A DNA stretch of 64,000 bases. Origin: Symsagittifera roscoffensis. Its lineage: Eukaryota; Xenacoelomorpha; Acoela; Convolutidae. Made by a program: the position numbers and the translations under genes. Under the pieces are notes generated by a model that searched no databases, was not told where the DNA came from, and was given only the letters and a program-made list of their open reading frames with translations. Below are positions 18,605-29,809 of this stretch, piece after piece (within the stretch, counting starts at the first letter, position 1; the number at the start of each line of letters is the position of its first letter). The DNA lies in assembly GCF_963678635.1 (NCBI RefSeq), contig NC_087062.1, positions 11,268,670-11,332,669 of the forward strand. The letters are read 5' to 3'.

Positions 18605-21600
18605 GTAATGGGATATGTTCAACTATTTCCCTTTTTTCGATTTTCTGAAATTGCAATTTCGCTCCGATAAATGATATCAAATTGCCAACAATCAGTTGCG
18701 ATCAATTAAAGAGCATGTGCCAACAAAGGTATAATTTTTTAAGGTTGTTTCAATATGCATAATTTATACAGAAGTTTGTTCAAATTTGCAAGAGCAATTG
18801 TCTTGTACTCGAGATATAGTTTTTTAAGAGTAATGAACATAGTGAAGACTCTTATTTAGGTCTTGCTGATTTTTTTTTTGTTTTTTTTTTCAGGAAAACG
18901 TCTTAAAATATTGATGCACTTAGGTATAATGCACTTTTTGAGTTCAATTGAAATTATTCTGCTTAAAATGACGTAAATAGCACTATCCAAATACGAGTGT
19001 GGAAATGGCGCGAAAAAAAAACGTGAACGATTTCTAGTTTCGAAAGTGGAATTTATTTTTAAGATTTACCAGCGGAATAAAAACTTTACCTATTGATCGA
19101 GTTTTCTCAAGTTGGGTTCATGTTATCAAAAAGCGCCAATCTTAAATTGTTCTAGAAATTCAAAGAGCTTAGAAGCATCTTTTTTTTTCTTTGAAATTTG
19201 AAAGTTGACATTTTTTTCAAGAAAGTCAGTGTTTTTTTTTGTTTTCTTGCTTTCATTGCTTTTTTTCCAATCATCGATGGCTATGTTTCCTCTAAACAAC
19301 GTTTCCTTCAAGATTGAACTAGATTTTGTTTTAACGCGATTGCCTTTGAACTAAGTTTTAATGATCCAGTTTCGTTCGAACCTTGTTTTGTTCATTGTTA
19401 CGCTTGCGATTAGCAAGCGTTATCAAATTGGAATATAGGCTTTTTTAGGGTTAACAACTTATTTAACAGAATCCCTTGTATCTTGGTTCATATTGAATTC
19501 GAACTTCTACGCATTTCCGGCCAACTTTATGTGGCTCTTACAAAATGGTAATGTTTAGAGGAAATGAGTATAGTTAATCCCCCTTTACTTATACCACTGC
19601 ATGGATGCTCTACGGGTTCGAAAGTTTTTGACGTAATCCCCCGGATTTTTAGTACGACGGACTTTACGTGAATATAGGTTACCGATTGAAATCTCGAGGA
19701 AGTAGAGACGAGGAATTGAAGCCTAAAAATAAAAGTAATGCAATAATAAAACAAATGTTTTTATAAAATGAGCCCAAATGAATCTCTGGTGGGGGAATCT
19801 GTTCCTTTTTAAGGAATTATTCTGAAACTAACGTAGAATTTTTGAGGTTTCTACCCTGGGCTTAAATTAATCAAAAATATTTTGATTGCATCGAAGTTTA
19901 CTTATCTCATCCGCCATGTTTCTTATTCAAAATTTGGGCAGCATGGATCCTCATTGGTGCATGCTGTATAAATGTTGTTCCAAACTTATCTGTTGTTAAT
20001 CTATTCCAGAGAAAGAAATCCTTCTTTTTGAATTTTCGAAAAATGCAGGTGTATGCTGTCAGCCTTTTTGGGCCCTTTTTATTTTCAAAATTCACATATC
20101 TGATGAAATTCATTAATTGGGCGCTCTGACGTTTTTGGTCATAAATAATTTTTGTTTTTATAAATCTTTTTTTTTTTGATGGAATACAAACCCCTCATGG
20201 ATGAGTATCCCGGTTGCTTTAACTAACGCTGTTTTTGTATTGGTTTTAGGAAACTGTTTTTACGTTCAACGAATTATTTGAAGGACCATACGTGCAAGAC
20301 ATGTGCTAGCCCGCATACCTGTCCTTGATTATTCAGCGAAAGATTTTTTTTTTCTCTGGGGTGGAACGCAATTAGTCTCAGAGATAACCCCGATCGCAAA
20401 AGATTATTACCTTTGTCCGCAGGTCTTAATTAGTCCCGTTGAGTTCAGTCCCTTCAAACCTAATTTAAATTTACCACGAACAAAAAGTAATTAGGATGAG
20501 CAACAAAAGTCATGAGGTGATTTTTCTTCCAAAAAATGTGACTTCAGGCCCGCCTACACTATTTTGTACGTATTTACCCTTGCGGTAAGCAAAGGGTATT
20601 GCGTTGATTTTTTTAAAATCCAACTCATGGCATATGCTCAACTAAGAAAACACAATTGACCATGTACGAGCGTGTGGCTTGAGGCTCCTAAAGTCGTCCA
20701 AAAAACCCACCCTACGCAAAAGTTTTTTCTCATCCCAAATGGGCGGTCGGTACTAAAAGTCTCGTGGAAGTTAAAATAGTTATTTAGTTCAATAAATGGC
20801 AAATATCAAATTAACTGGCGTAATGTTGGAACATCTTTGACTCACAGCTAGACTCTGGCGCACCATCTTTGTGTTGATGGTGCGCGAGCTGGAAATACTG
20901 GAAAGCACGCTGAGATAGGCTGCTATTTTATTAAAGTAGGCTCACGTGATAATTATGTATCAGAAAATCTTTTCTCTTCATCTACTTTTTGCCGTTTTTG
21001 GCCTTTTGGGTGCAAATTTGTCCCCGGAAGACGAGTTGAATTTTTTGAAGTATCACAATGCATATCGAGAAACGATTGCTGGAGCTGTTGATCATTGGGG
21101 AAATGAACTTGACATTCCATGTGACATGAAAGCAATGACTTGGAGTAAATGCCTGGCTGATTTGGCGCAGATCAATACTGATGCTGGCAATACAAACCAC
21201 GAACACGGTAATGGGATATGTTCAACTATTTCCCTTTTTTCGATTTTCTGAAATTGCAATTTCGCTCCGATAAATGATATCAAATTGCCAACAATCAGTT
21301 GCGATCAATTAAAGAGCATGTGCCAACAAAGGTATAATTTTTTAAGGTTGTTTCAATATGCATAATTTATACAGAAGTTTGTTCAAATTTGCAAGAGCAA
21401 TTGTCTTTTTCTCGAGATATAGTTTTTTAAGAGTAATGAACATAGTGAAGACTCTTATTTAGGTCTTGCTGATTTTTTTTTTGTTTTTTTTTTCAGGAAA
21501 ACGTCTTAAAATATTGATGCACTTAGGTATAATGCACTTTTTGAGTTCAATTGAAATTATTCTGCTTAAAATGACGTAAATAGCACTATCCAAATACGAG

Positions 21601-24600
21601 TGTGGAAATGGCGCGAAAAAAAAACGTGAACGATTTCTAGTTTCGAAAGTGGAATTTATTTTTAAGATTTACCAGCGGAATAAAAACTTTACCTATTGAT
21701 CGAGTTTTCTCAAGTTGGGTTCATGTTATCAAAAAGCGCCAATCTTAAATTGTTCTAGAAATTCAAAGAGCTTAGAAGCATCTTTTTTTTTCTTTGAAAT
21801 TTGAAAGTTGACATTTTTTTCAAGAAAGTCAGTGTTTTTTTTTGTTTTCTTGCTTTCATTGCTTTTTTTCCAATCTTCGATGGCTATGTTTCCTCTAAAC
21901 AACGTTTCCTTCAAGATTGAACTAGATTTTGTTTTAACGCGACTGCCTTTGAACTAAGTTTTAATGATCCAGTTTCGTTCGAACCTTGTTTTGTTCATTA
22001 TTACGCTTGCGATTAGCAAGCGTTATCAAATTGGAATATAGGCTTTTTTAGGGTTAACAACTTATTTAACAGAATCCCTTGTATCTTGGTTCATATTGAA
22101 TTCGAACTTCTACGCATTTCCGGCCAACTTAGCCTGGAGGTAACGAATGTACCTGGGACGGCAAAGGTCCTAGGTTCGAATCTGAGCAGGACTTTTTTTG
22201 ACGGGAAATATTCTGTTTCAAATAAACTTATCAGCATCTTGAAATTGATTTTTTGCCGCGCGCGTTTTTCTTTGATGTTGCTTTTCGTGGTTGATTTACT
22301 CCTACAGGTTGTAATTTTACTTACCTTGACTTCGCATTTCCTCGACGCAACTTATTTTGGCCTATTTTTTTATTGGCTCAATTAAAAAAATTTTGTGTTG
22401 TTTCAAGGGAAAGACAATCTGAACACTCCCCTCCACACGTTTCATGTTGCTTGAATATTTACCAATCGGTTTTTTGAATTTTCTTGTTTTGATCATGGAA
22501 AATATAATTATTTACAAATAAATTTTTAAAAAGGAATATTAATTGAAAGACCGCCGACTCCTCTGTCGGCCTGTATAATCCCCTAGTCTCTTTTCACTTG
22601 ACCCCTCTGGCTACAGCCTTCGAAAAATTATGTGGGGGAATATTTAGCCCATATTTCAGTTTTTTTTGTTTCTCGAAAAATACTTTTCTTAAATCTGAGT
22701 TTTTGGTTTCAAGAATAGATAGGTTTCGAAATGCTCTCTGCATAAGCGACTACTCCTAATTTTTTCTGACACCAAAAGTTATGGCTCTCGGGAAAATCAA
22801 AATTTTGATTGTTTGACCGTTTTTGTCTTGAGTTATTGGCATTTCTTGAGATCTACCATCCCTAATTTGCGAGCTTTTGGGTCCAATCAAAATTACAGAT
22901 AGAGTGAATCACTTCTGCATAAGCGGCTGCGCCCTATTTTCTCACACACAAGCTATGATTCGGATATGTCAAGTTTCTGACTTGTTGACCATTTTTTGGA
23001 CTTTTCTCGCTTACTAATCGAAACAACAGGTTGTTGAAAGCCTACTTAGATAACTGACAATGCCCAGTTTGTTTAAGAAAAAAATATGGCCTTTTAACAA
23101 GTCGAAGTTTTGAAACTTTGACAGTTTTTTTTGCAAACTTTTTGATTTTACGCGAAAAATTCCGGGTCAATTTTCAGGTTTTGTTCAATCGAGAAACCCA
23201 GTTTTGGAATATTCTCTGCCACCATCTGCTCACAACCTGCTCTTTGCAGCAAAAGTCATGGGTTTTGGAAATCCTTCTGACAGTTTTTTTTAGAAACTTA
23301 ATGATTTTTTTAATTTCAGGCAATCAAATCTGAGATGAAAAGTTCAAATAAAGAACCGGTTGAGATAATAGTTCCTTCAGAAGTCGCGTCGCGCCATAAT
23401 TTTTGTAAGGAATGTTATCTCCTTAGGAAAATTGATTAAATCAAAATTTTTTACTCTTCTCACTTATTTTAGCAGAAACATCTAAGGTTTTGGGCTCAGT
23501 CCAATTTTTGAAATCACATTTTTCGTGCCGCATCAGTATAGTATATTCATGCAATATCAAACTCATACCTCCAGCTTTAGCGGGGCCCCTTGTTGTTTTT
23601 ATCTAGACATTAGGAAAATTTTGGTTCACCTTGTTTTTCTCATTTTTCATCTTTTTTGCTTAATGCTGTTTAATGAGTGTGTTGTATTGCAAGTGGTGCG
23701 AAGCTCCGCTTCGCCTCTGTGTGTGCGAAATTGATTTTTTCCGCGGATAATTGAATTGTCGGACTTTCAACTGTCTTCTGATTTTGTGTCTGGAATTTTC
23801 TGTGAGCAAGTTTACCATAATTTACTTTTATTGTTATTTTGTCAGTTTACCAACTCTGATATTTTTTCTTTTGTTTCTATTATGTTGTCGATTAAAATGG
23901 TTTCGGCTCATATTTTATTGGTTTAGACAGCTTATTTTGACTTAATACTTAATCGCTCAAAATTTTTTAATGACATAAATTTCGTTGCATTTTTTGTTTT
24001 CGGCTCATTGGGCGTTTACCCTAGTTGTTGTCGTTTTAGTGGTTGTTCTTCAATTGACATGAACCTCCAGAACCTCGTAGTTTTCGAGATATTGCGATTT
24101 TTAGATAATTTATATTTTTTCTCGGTAAGACAAAAAGAAAAACTTTTTCTGCTTCTCAAACGTGATCTCCTGACGTGAAATTGCAAGCCAGTAACTTGGT
24201 GGATTGTTCTATTAAGTTTTTCTTTCGAAGCCTCGGAATTTTATGCTGTAGGATTTGTAGTTAAAAAGCTGCAAGCAAAATCATTTTTGCCGTTTTTTTC
24301 TCAGTTTTATCTAACTCTTCACTAAACAGGTGCTGACGCTTTGTTACCTCCATAATGTCACACACTTTCCTCTTATCTCAGAGTTCTGATGTAAAATGGT
24401 TCAATTATCTATTAAGAATTTTTTTAAATAGGTAATTCCGTTGTCTGTCCTCTCCAAGTCTCGGAAGTTGGTTAAATTTTTAACTATGTTAGTGACAAAT
24501 TTATAATTGGAGAAATCAATTCTTTCTTTGTTCTTATACTAAAAGCTTAGTTATTGCTTTTGGTTGTGTTTTTTTACGCTTGCGATTAGCAAGCTTTATC

Positions 24601-26116
24601 AAACTGGAATATAGACTTTTCGACTATATTTCTGAAATTGATTTTCTAAAAATAAATAGTGGTCCATAAATATTTTTTTGCGACTTGGTGATTTCCATCT
24701 CATTTTTTAATCGCAGGTTTGCAATGGATGGAAATCATTGCAAACCTGCGATTAAAAAATGGATGGAAATCATTGCAAACCTGCGGGCTTTGCATCACTT
24801 TTATCGCAAGTGATGCAAAGCCCGGTGGAAAAGAGCAGAAGATCCCGGTAATGTGGCGAATTCTTTGGACTATTTGCTTTTTGAAATGTGGGTGACACGA
24901 TTGTTAGATCTATAGTCCTACTTATCGTCCAGCTGCTCTTTTTAGTGCTCGTTCGATCTGGCATTTTGCTCTTGGTTATTTTTATATTCCGAGAATAAAT
25001 AAATATGGGTTAGTTCCGTTCAATATTTTGAAATCATTTTTCAGATGAAGATAAGTTTGCAGAATGTGCCTCCTTGTTTGGCCTGCAGACAAAGCATTTC
25101 GATCTGGGACAAAACATTTGGTGGACCAACAATTTACAGAAGCCATGTGAGATGAGATATCTGAATGCACTTGCGAGCTGGTACAGTGAAGTGCAATACT
25201 ATGACGTAAACACCTGCCGAGTGGCGAGTCCATTTAGAGGTTCTACCAATGGATTGGAGGTCATCACCCATTTGCAGCAAGTGATATGGGCGAATACCAG
25301 CTATGTAGGATGCGCCACTGGTAAGTTGATAACCAGTTCGTTAAATGTGGTGTGTTGATCATCAGTGGTTTTTAGAGGGCTGCGTAAAGTGCGAAAAAAG
25401 TAGGGCTTCTGAAAGGTATAAACTTTGAGGGGCGTTCTGTCAAGATAGGCAGCAATATTATTTCAGGGGGAACGTCTCAATGCGTCGTCGTTTGCAACTA
25501 CTGGCCGCCTGTTAAGATTCTCCAAAACTCGAAGCCACGTCCCTACAAGACTGGCCTGACTTCGTGCTGTCCAAGCGGCTATACTGCATACACGGGGTCA
25601 AAGCTGTGTGTCGAGGACTCTTTTGATCCGACCGAGTATGCACTAGAATTGTCTGAGGAATACTGTGACGAAGGATGGTACTTCATCGGAGCCCCATATT
25701 TCCAGTGCATCAAATGGGAATGGGGCAAAAAGAGGGCTGTTGAAGCTAATTGCGAAGAAGCAGGGGGAAGATTTTTGTCAAAAGGAGATTTCGATCCTGT
25801 GATCAATAAACAATTTCTCCAGGAGATGATGTTCTACATGGGAACTATCGGAAAGTATCAGCGTTTCAAAGTGGCATGGATTTGGGTGAAAGATGAATGC
25901 ATTCTGAATGAAGAAACCCTGGAGTTTGATGTGAAGATATTCAGTTGGTGGGATTGCAGCTTCAGACGTACTTGTGGCGCTGTGAAACTCTCCGATATTT
26001 TTGCGAATAGGCAATCGGTGGAGTTGAGAAACTGTTGGGATGAAGGGGAAAAGGATGGCCAAGGAAATTGGGAATCAGTGGCCGTTGGAGTATGTTTAAA
26101 AGATTCGCACAATTGA
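18352..26116 (+). CDS. Secreted CAP protein with C-terminal C-type-lectin-like domain (duplicated first exon)
   Basis: Exons: first exon 18352-18604, or the identical duplicate 20955-21207; then 25045-25320 and 25467-26116. Phases agree (1,1) and the joined frame is 392 codons plus stop. Residues 1-20 are a signal peptide (MYQKIFSLHLLFAVFGLLGA). The CAP domain follows: HNAYRETIAG, NHEHG (His), GQNIWW (the usual GEN Glu is Gln), SWYSEVQYYD (Glu), VITHLQQVIWANTSYVGCA (CAP signature 1, second His) and CNYWPP (signature 2). From about residue 240 comes a Cys/Trp-rich domain: CDEGWYFIG, CIKWEWGKKRAVEANCEEAGG, VAWIWVKDEC, WWDCSFRRTCG, GNWESVAVGVCL. This looks like a C-type lectin fold. ATTAAA at 26207 may serve polyadenylation. 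CAP proteins act outside the cell; the ligand is unknown. The distinctive feature is two tandem first exons, hence two possible promoters for one protein. Confidence 0.85.
20955..21207 (+). CDS. First exon, copy 2, of the CAP-lectin gene
   Basis: Sequence-identical in coding content to 18352-18604, with the same donor and the same roughly 40-base upstream region ('gctgctattttatt', a weak TATA-like stretch). It is the copy nearer to exon 2 (about 3.8 kb intron). Confidence 0.8.
22131..22205 (+). repeat. tRNA-like SINE head
   Basis: Directly after the partial third unit, 'cctgggacggcaaaggtcc' is followed by 'aggttcgaatct', a good pol III B box. The same string occurs at 34275-34308. It lies about 125 bases downstream of the hairpin motif with arms ACGCTTGC/GCAAGCGT (22003-22023), as at 34206. 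Confidence 0.6.
22206..25044. other. Intron sequence with degenerate 178-bp tandem repeats and strong hairpins
   Basis: At 22735-23050 two units about 178 bases apart share 'tctgcataagcg(a/g)ct' and 'gtcttgagtta..catttcttgag' type blocks. Related decayed pieces extend to about 23540. At 23696-23716 a 'gcgaagctccgcttcgc' palindrome occurs. A copy of the ACGCTTGC hairpin family sits at 24577. No exon is visible. Confidence 0.6.
24691..24823. repeat. Tandem perfect hairpins 220 bp upstream of CAP exon 2
   Basis: 24702-24726 and 24736-24760 are perfect 25-base inverted copies with a 9-base loop; with one bulge the arms extend to 24691 and 24770. The right arm sequence is then repeated directly (24761-24785), and a second perfect hairpin follows (16-base arms 24785-24800 and 24808-24823, 7-base loop). 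Confidence 0.95.
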
Positions 26117-29100
26117 GTATTGTGAAAAATCATTGGCGTTTTTGGGCTATAGTAGATAATGTGTGCGGAATTCAAGCGAGCTTGGTAATGGGGTTTTAAA
26201 AATTGAATTAAATTGCATTTGGTGGCACTATTTTCTGCTGCTTAGTTTTCATTCTTGAGCAGCTGGCAGTTCGTTTTTAATGCAGTTTTGTTTTTCATTA
26301 ATAATAACAGCGAAGCGAAATAGAATTTTATATTTGGAATTGCTAATCGTTACCCGGCTCACAAAATCACCGAAGGATGTCTGTTTGACAGCTAGACGAG
26401 ATAACTTTTTGTTAAAAATCAATTGCTGATTTTGAAATTGTCTTAATTCTTCTTAATTGTCATACTATTTTCTCCGTGTGTACTTTTCGACCTGTCTTAT
26501 GGTGAGAAGGAACATGACGTAGGATATTTTTTGCGCAAAAACAGGTACTCGAAGAACATATATTCTTTATTATACTTGCGGGAGCACGTATATTGCTATC
26601 GGTTGCCAGATTTTTCCCGTAAAAGATTTATGCGGTTGCCAGACTTTTCCGGTTGCCAGACTTTGCTCGGAGGACTCATCTGGAGCGCCGACCTCCTCCA
26701 ATTTCTGTTGGAAGCTTACTGCAGCAGACATATTTTGAGCATTTTAAACATTTGTTCTATTCCAAATTTTGTTGTATCTTGGTTGTTAAATAACCAACTC
26801 GATATTGGATCAAGAATAGTCGGTTGCTTTGCAAAAAGCACAATGTTTTCACCGCCGAATTTTAAAAGAAACTCGAAAATTGAGAAATAAATATCCGTTT
26901 TTTAGTTAGAGATAGGACACTGAATTAGTCAATGAGCCAGAAGCACGAGAGAACAAGGATAGCCAGTTGCTGTGCAAGTAGCACAGAATGTTTCGCCCAT
27001 AGTCTTAAAAACACAAATTTTTTTTCATTCAAATTTGTGTCCTTTTTTCTGCGAGGAGTGATAAAAGGTATGAGCAAAAAACTAAATCTTAGGCATATTC
27101 GACAGTCATAGGAAAACAGGCAAACTGGACAACATTTGTTGAAGAAAATGACTAAAACAGAAATATCATAATAATCAAAGTTGTTGATTCCCTTAAAAAA
27201 CTGATCATACTCCAGTAAAGCTTACGTTAAGCATAATTAAGCTCTTGTAAGCGGCCCAAATAAGCATAAATAAGCATGCTGGCTCGCTTTACTCGCCGTA
27301 TTTTTTTTTTCGTATTTTTATTTTTTTAAAATTTTTTTCGTATTTTATCAATTTTTTTTTACAAAATAATTTATACCTCATTTGATGCAAGCGCCGATGA
27401 GGCTTACGCGAAAAATTTTAAGATAATTTTATTGTGTGGGGTCATCTTGGCTACCGATCCTCTAGCTTGGCGACTGATACCAATTCGGCTCAGAAAAATC
27501 AGCCAAGGTCATGGTTCCTTTCCACTCCTTTCAAATTTTGATTTACTCTACTACGTAAACTAATTGTTGATTTCGGTGGGAAGGAACTAGGGCCTCGAAC
27601 TTTTTTTTTCCTCAAGCAATTACATGTATCTCAAGTAGAGCGCGTATACGCAAGTATTTTCCTCAAAATGGGTCTAAATAAAAACGCTATAAGAATTACA
27701 AATAAAATCAATCTATGAAAGGTTCTGAGTTCTTAAAAACGATAATTTTTTACGAGCAAGAAGGTTTCATTTGAAGAAACTTATTACGCTTGCGATTAGC
27801 AGCGTTATAGATGTTTTTTTTTTGCACTTAAATAATCATTTTTGCTTGTGTTTTCGGAAGAAGCAAAAGCTGAACAAATTTTTTTTGTTAGAAATACCGG
27901 TAATTGGCTGAACTGCCTTATGATACTACGAAATTTGTATTGTGTTTTGAAAATATAAGTTTTTTTGCGTCTTTGGAAATCAAAATTATTTTATGTTTGT
28001 TTGAGCTAAAGAATTTTTTGGTGCGAATTTTGTAACAGCATTTAGCTTGATATAGAGATCAAAATAATTAACTGGAGGTGGTATTCGTCAACCTTCTCTT
28101 TTGGAAAGAAAATTTTGTCTTGATTTTCTGATTTTTGCTTAGAGCCTGTTGTATATATCTTTGAGTATTGTTAAAGAAGTTTGTTTAAATTATTCACGCT
28201 GAATGTTTGCCAGTTTCGCAACCTCTATGAAACTTAAAGTTTACAGAGGTTGTAATTGAAATTGTTTTTTTTTCGAAATGTTTTTGATCCAGTCACCCTC
28301 AAGATTGCGAAGGAACTTAGGCCTTAGAGTGGGGGTCTCTTTCCCAGTCTCAAAAACTACAAAAAAAGTTTTTTTTCAAATAAGAGACGTTTTTCTGCTA
28401 GGTGTGATAAAACTATCTGACCTAGATTTTAGGCATATTCGACAGTCTTAGTAAAGAAGGCAAATTGGACAAATTTGATACCTGTTTTTCTCAATACTGG
28501 GACAAATTTTTGAAAATTTTTAATTTATGAATCACGACTGAATTGGCTTTTATATGATATATCACACATTCCCATGATTATTTGTACCTGATTTTGCGTG
28601 GAAAACAAAAAAAAAGAAAAAACTAAAACACACGAATACAAAGTTCCTCCCAGTTTCCAAGGGTCGGAACAATAAGAACCGCTCAGGGTGTCGATCATGG
28701 TATTAAGCATTCATGTTTTCTTGCTTGTGTTGCGTGGTGCAGCTTCGCCTCTTGGTCAGAAATTATAGTTCTATTGTCAAGAAGAGCGGTATTAACTTGT
28801 TCCAGACTAATTATTTCGACCATGAAATTGATTTTTTGCGATTTGTCTTTTGGTTTCTTTTCAAGTTCAACTCAAATTCACTTGCTAATTATGCTCTCCT
28901 ATAAAAAGTGGAAATGGCGCGAAAAAACTTGAACTATTTTAGTGAAAAAGTGTCAATCCAAAAAAGTCTAACCGGCGATCTCTCTTTTTCTTCGAAAGAG
29001 GTTTAACATGATCTAATTTCTTCGGCTTTCATGAGTTTATTGACACTGTTTCATCTTTCTATTGGCTATTTTTTTGTTTTTAAACTTGGATTGGTTAAAC

Positions 29101-29780
29101 TGGCAATCCGTGCTTCAATTTTTCTCCTCTTTTGTATCGCTTGTATTACTTGTTAGGTCAAATCTGGGATTTTTTGTCTCCATTTGAAAAAATGGTTTTC
29201 AGCATGTATAATTGTTTGTATTTTTTTCAATATGTCAATTTTGTGTCATCGGAACCATTTTCGATGTTTTTTCTTCTAATGCTCTTATTTTCACGCGATT
29301 TTTAAGACGATTTTGGGCTTTTAATGTTGTAGTGAGCTATGTCCACCAATTTTGCTGGGTTATATATTTTGAACACATTGAAATATGCATCTTGAATTAT
29401 TTCGTAAAATATCGCAGTTTTAGTTCATAATATTTGAAAATAGTTATATCTGGATCAGAGAAGTTGAGCAGTCGTTAACTGAGGACACTCTTTATCACCC
29501 GTGAAGTGACAAGAAGTCGGAAACTTATTGGCGTCAGATAAGCTAGATCCAAACATGTCATGCTGTTGTGACACAATGTGCAACTGTCACATATTACAAA
29601 TGTGCAAACTAATTCAAAAACGGGCGATAGACTGCGTTCTGGAGTCTTGTGATAATTTGTTAAAACAGATGGCCGAAACAGCTATAACTACTGGTTATCA
29701 CAGTATTTAGCGAAGATGACAACTTGACGTTTGGCAGAGTTTAAGTTCTGGCTGTCCATCCCCAATTCATTTTCCTTTTT
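26117..29780. other. Intergenic region with dispersed repeat family B
   Basis: Between the two CAP genes. Holds partial copies of a dispersed element (family B) at about 26815-26880, 26945-27290 and 28290-28690, and another ACGCTTGC-type hairpin at 27786. A palindromic 'gcttcgcctc' repeat end is at 28738. No gene is seen. Open frames such as 29528-29710 look like chance. Confidence 0.55.
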
Positions 29781-29809
29781 CAATGCTTGAAGAAAGTTGG
29801 GATAATAGA

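Larger units (their letters stand above)
16333..22130. repeat. Recent 2.6-kb tandem duplication: 2 full units and a partial third
   Basis: Unit 1 is 16333-18932, unit 2 is 18933-21535, and a partial unit 3 runs 21536-22130, ending at 'cggccaactt'. The units are nearly identical: the 101-codon frame carrying the CAP first exon is the same in both full units, and differences are mostly single-base changes or homopolymer length changes (for example at about 17500/20080). Each full unit carries the promoter region and first coding exon of the CAP gene near its right end. The rest of the unit is non-coding and includes a hairpin-bearing repeat at 16799 and 19399. Either a very recent duplication or an assembly artefact would look like this. 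Confidence 0.95.

Noticed and set aside
25778-26175. Minus-strand frames opposite the lectin-like exon
   Set aside because: Shadows of the sense exon, which has correct splice phase and domain motifs.
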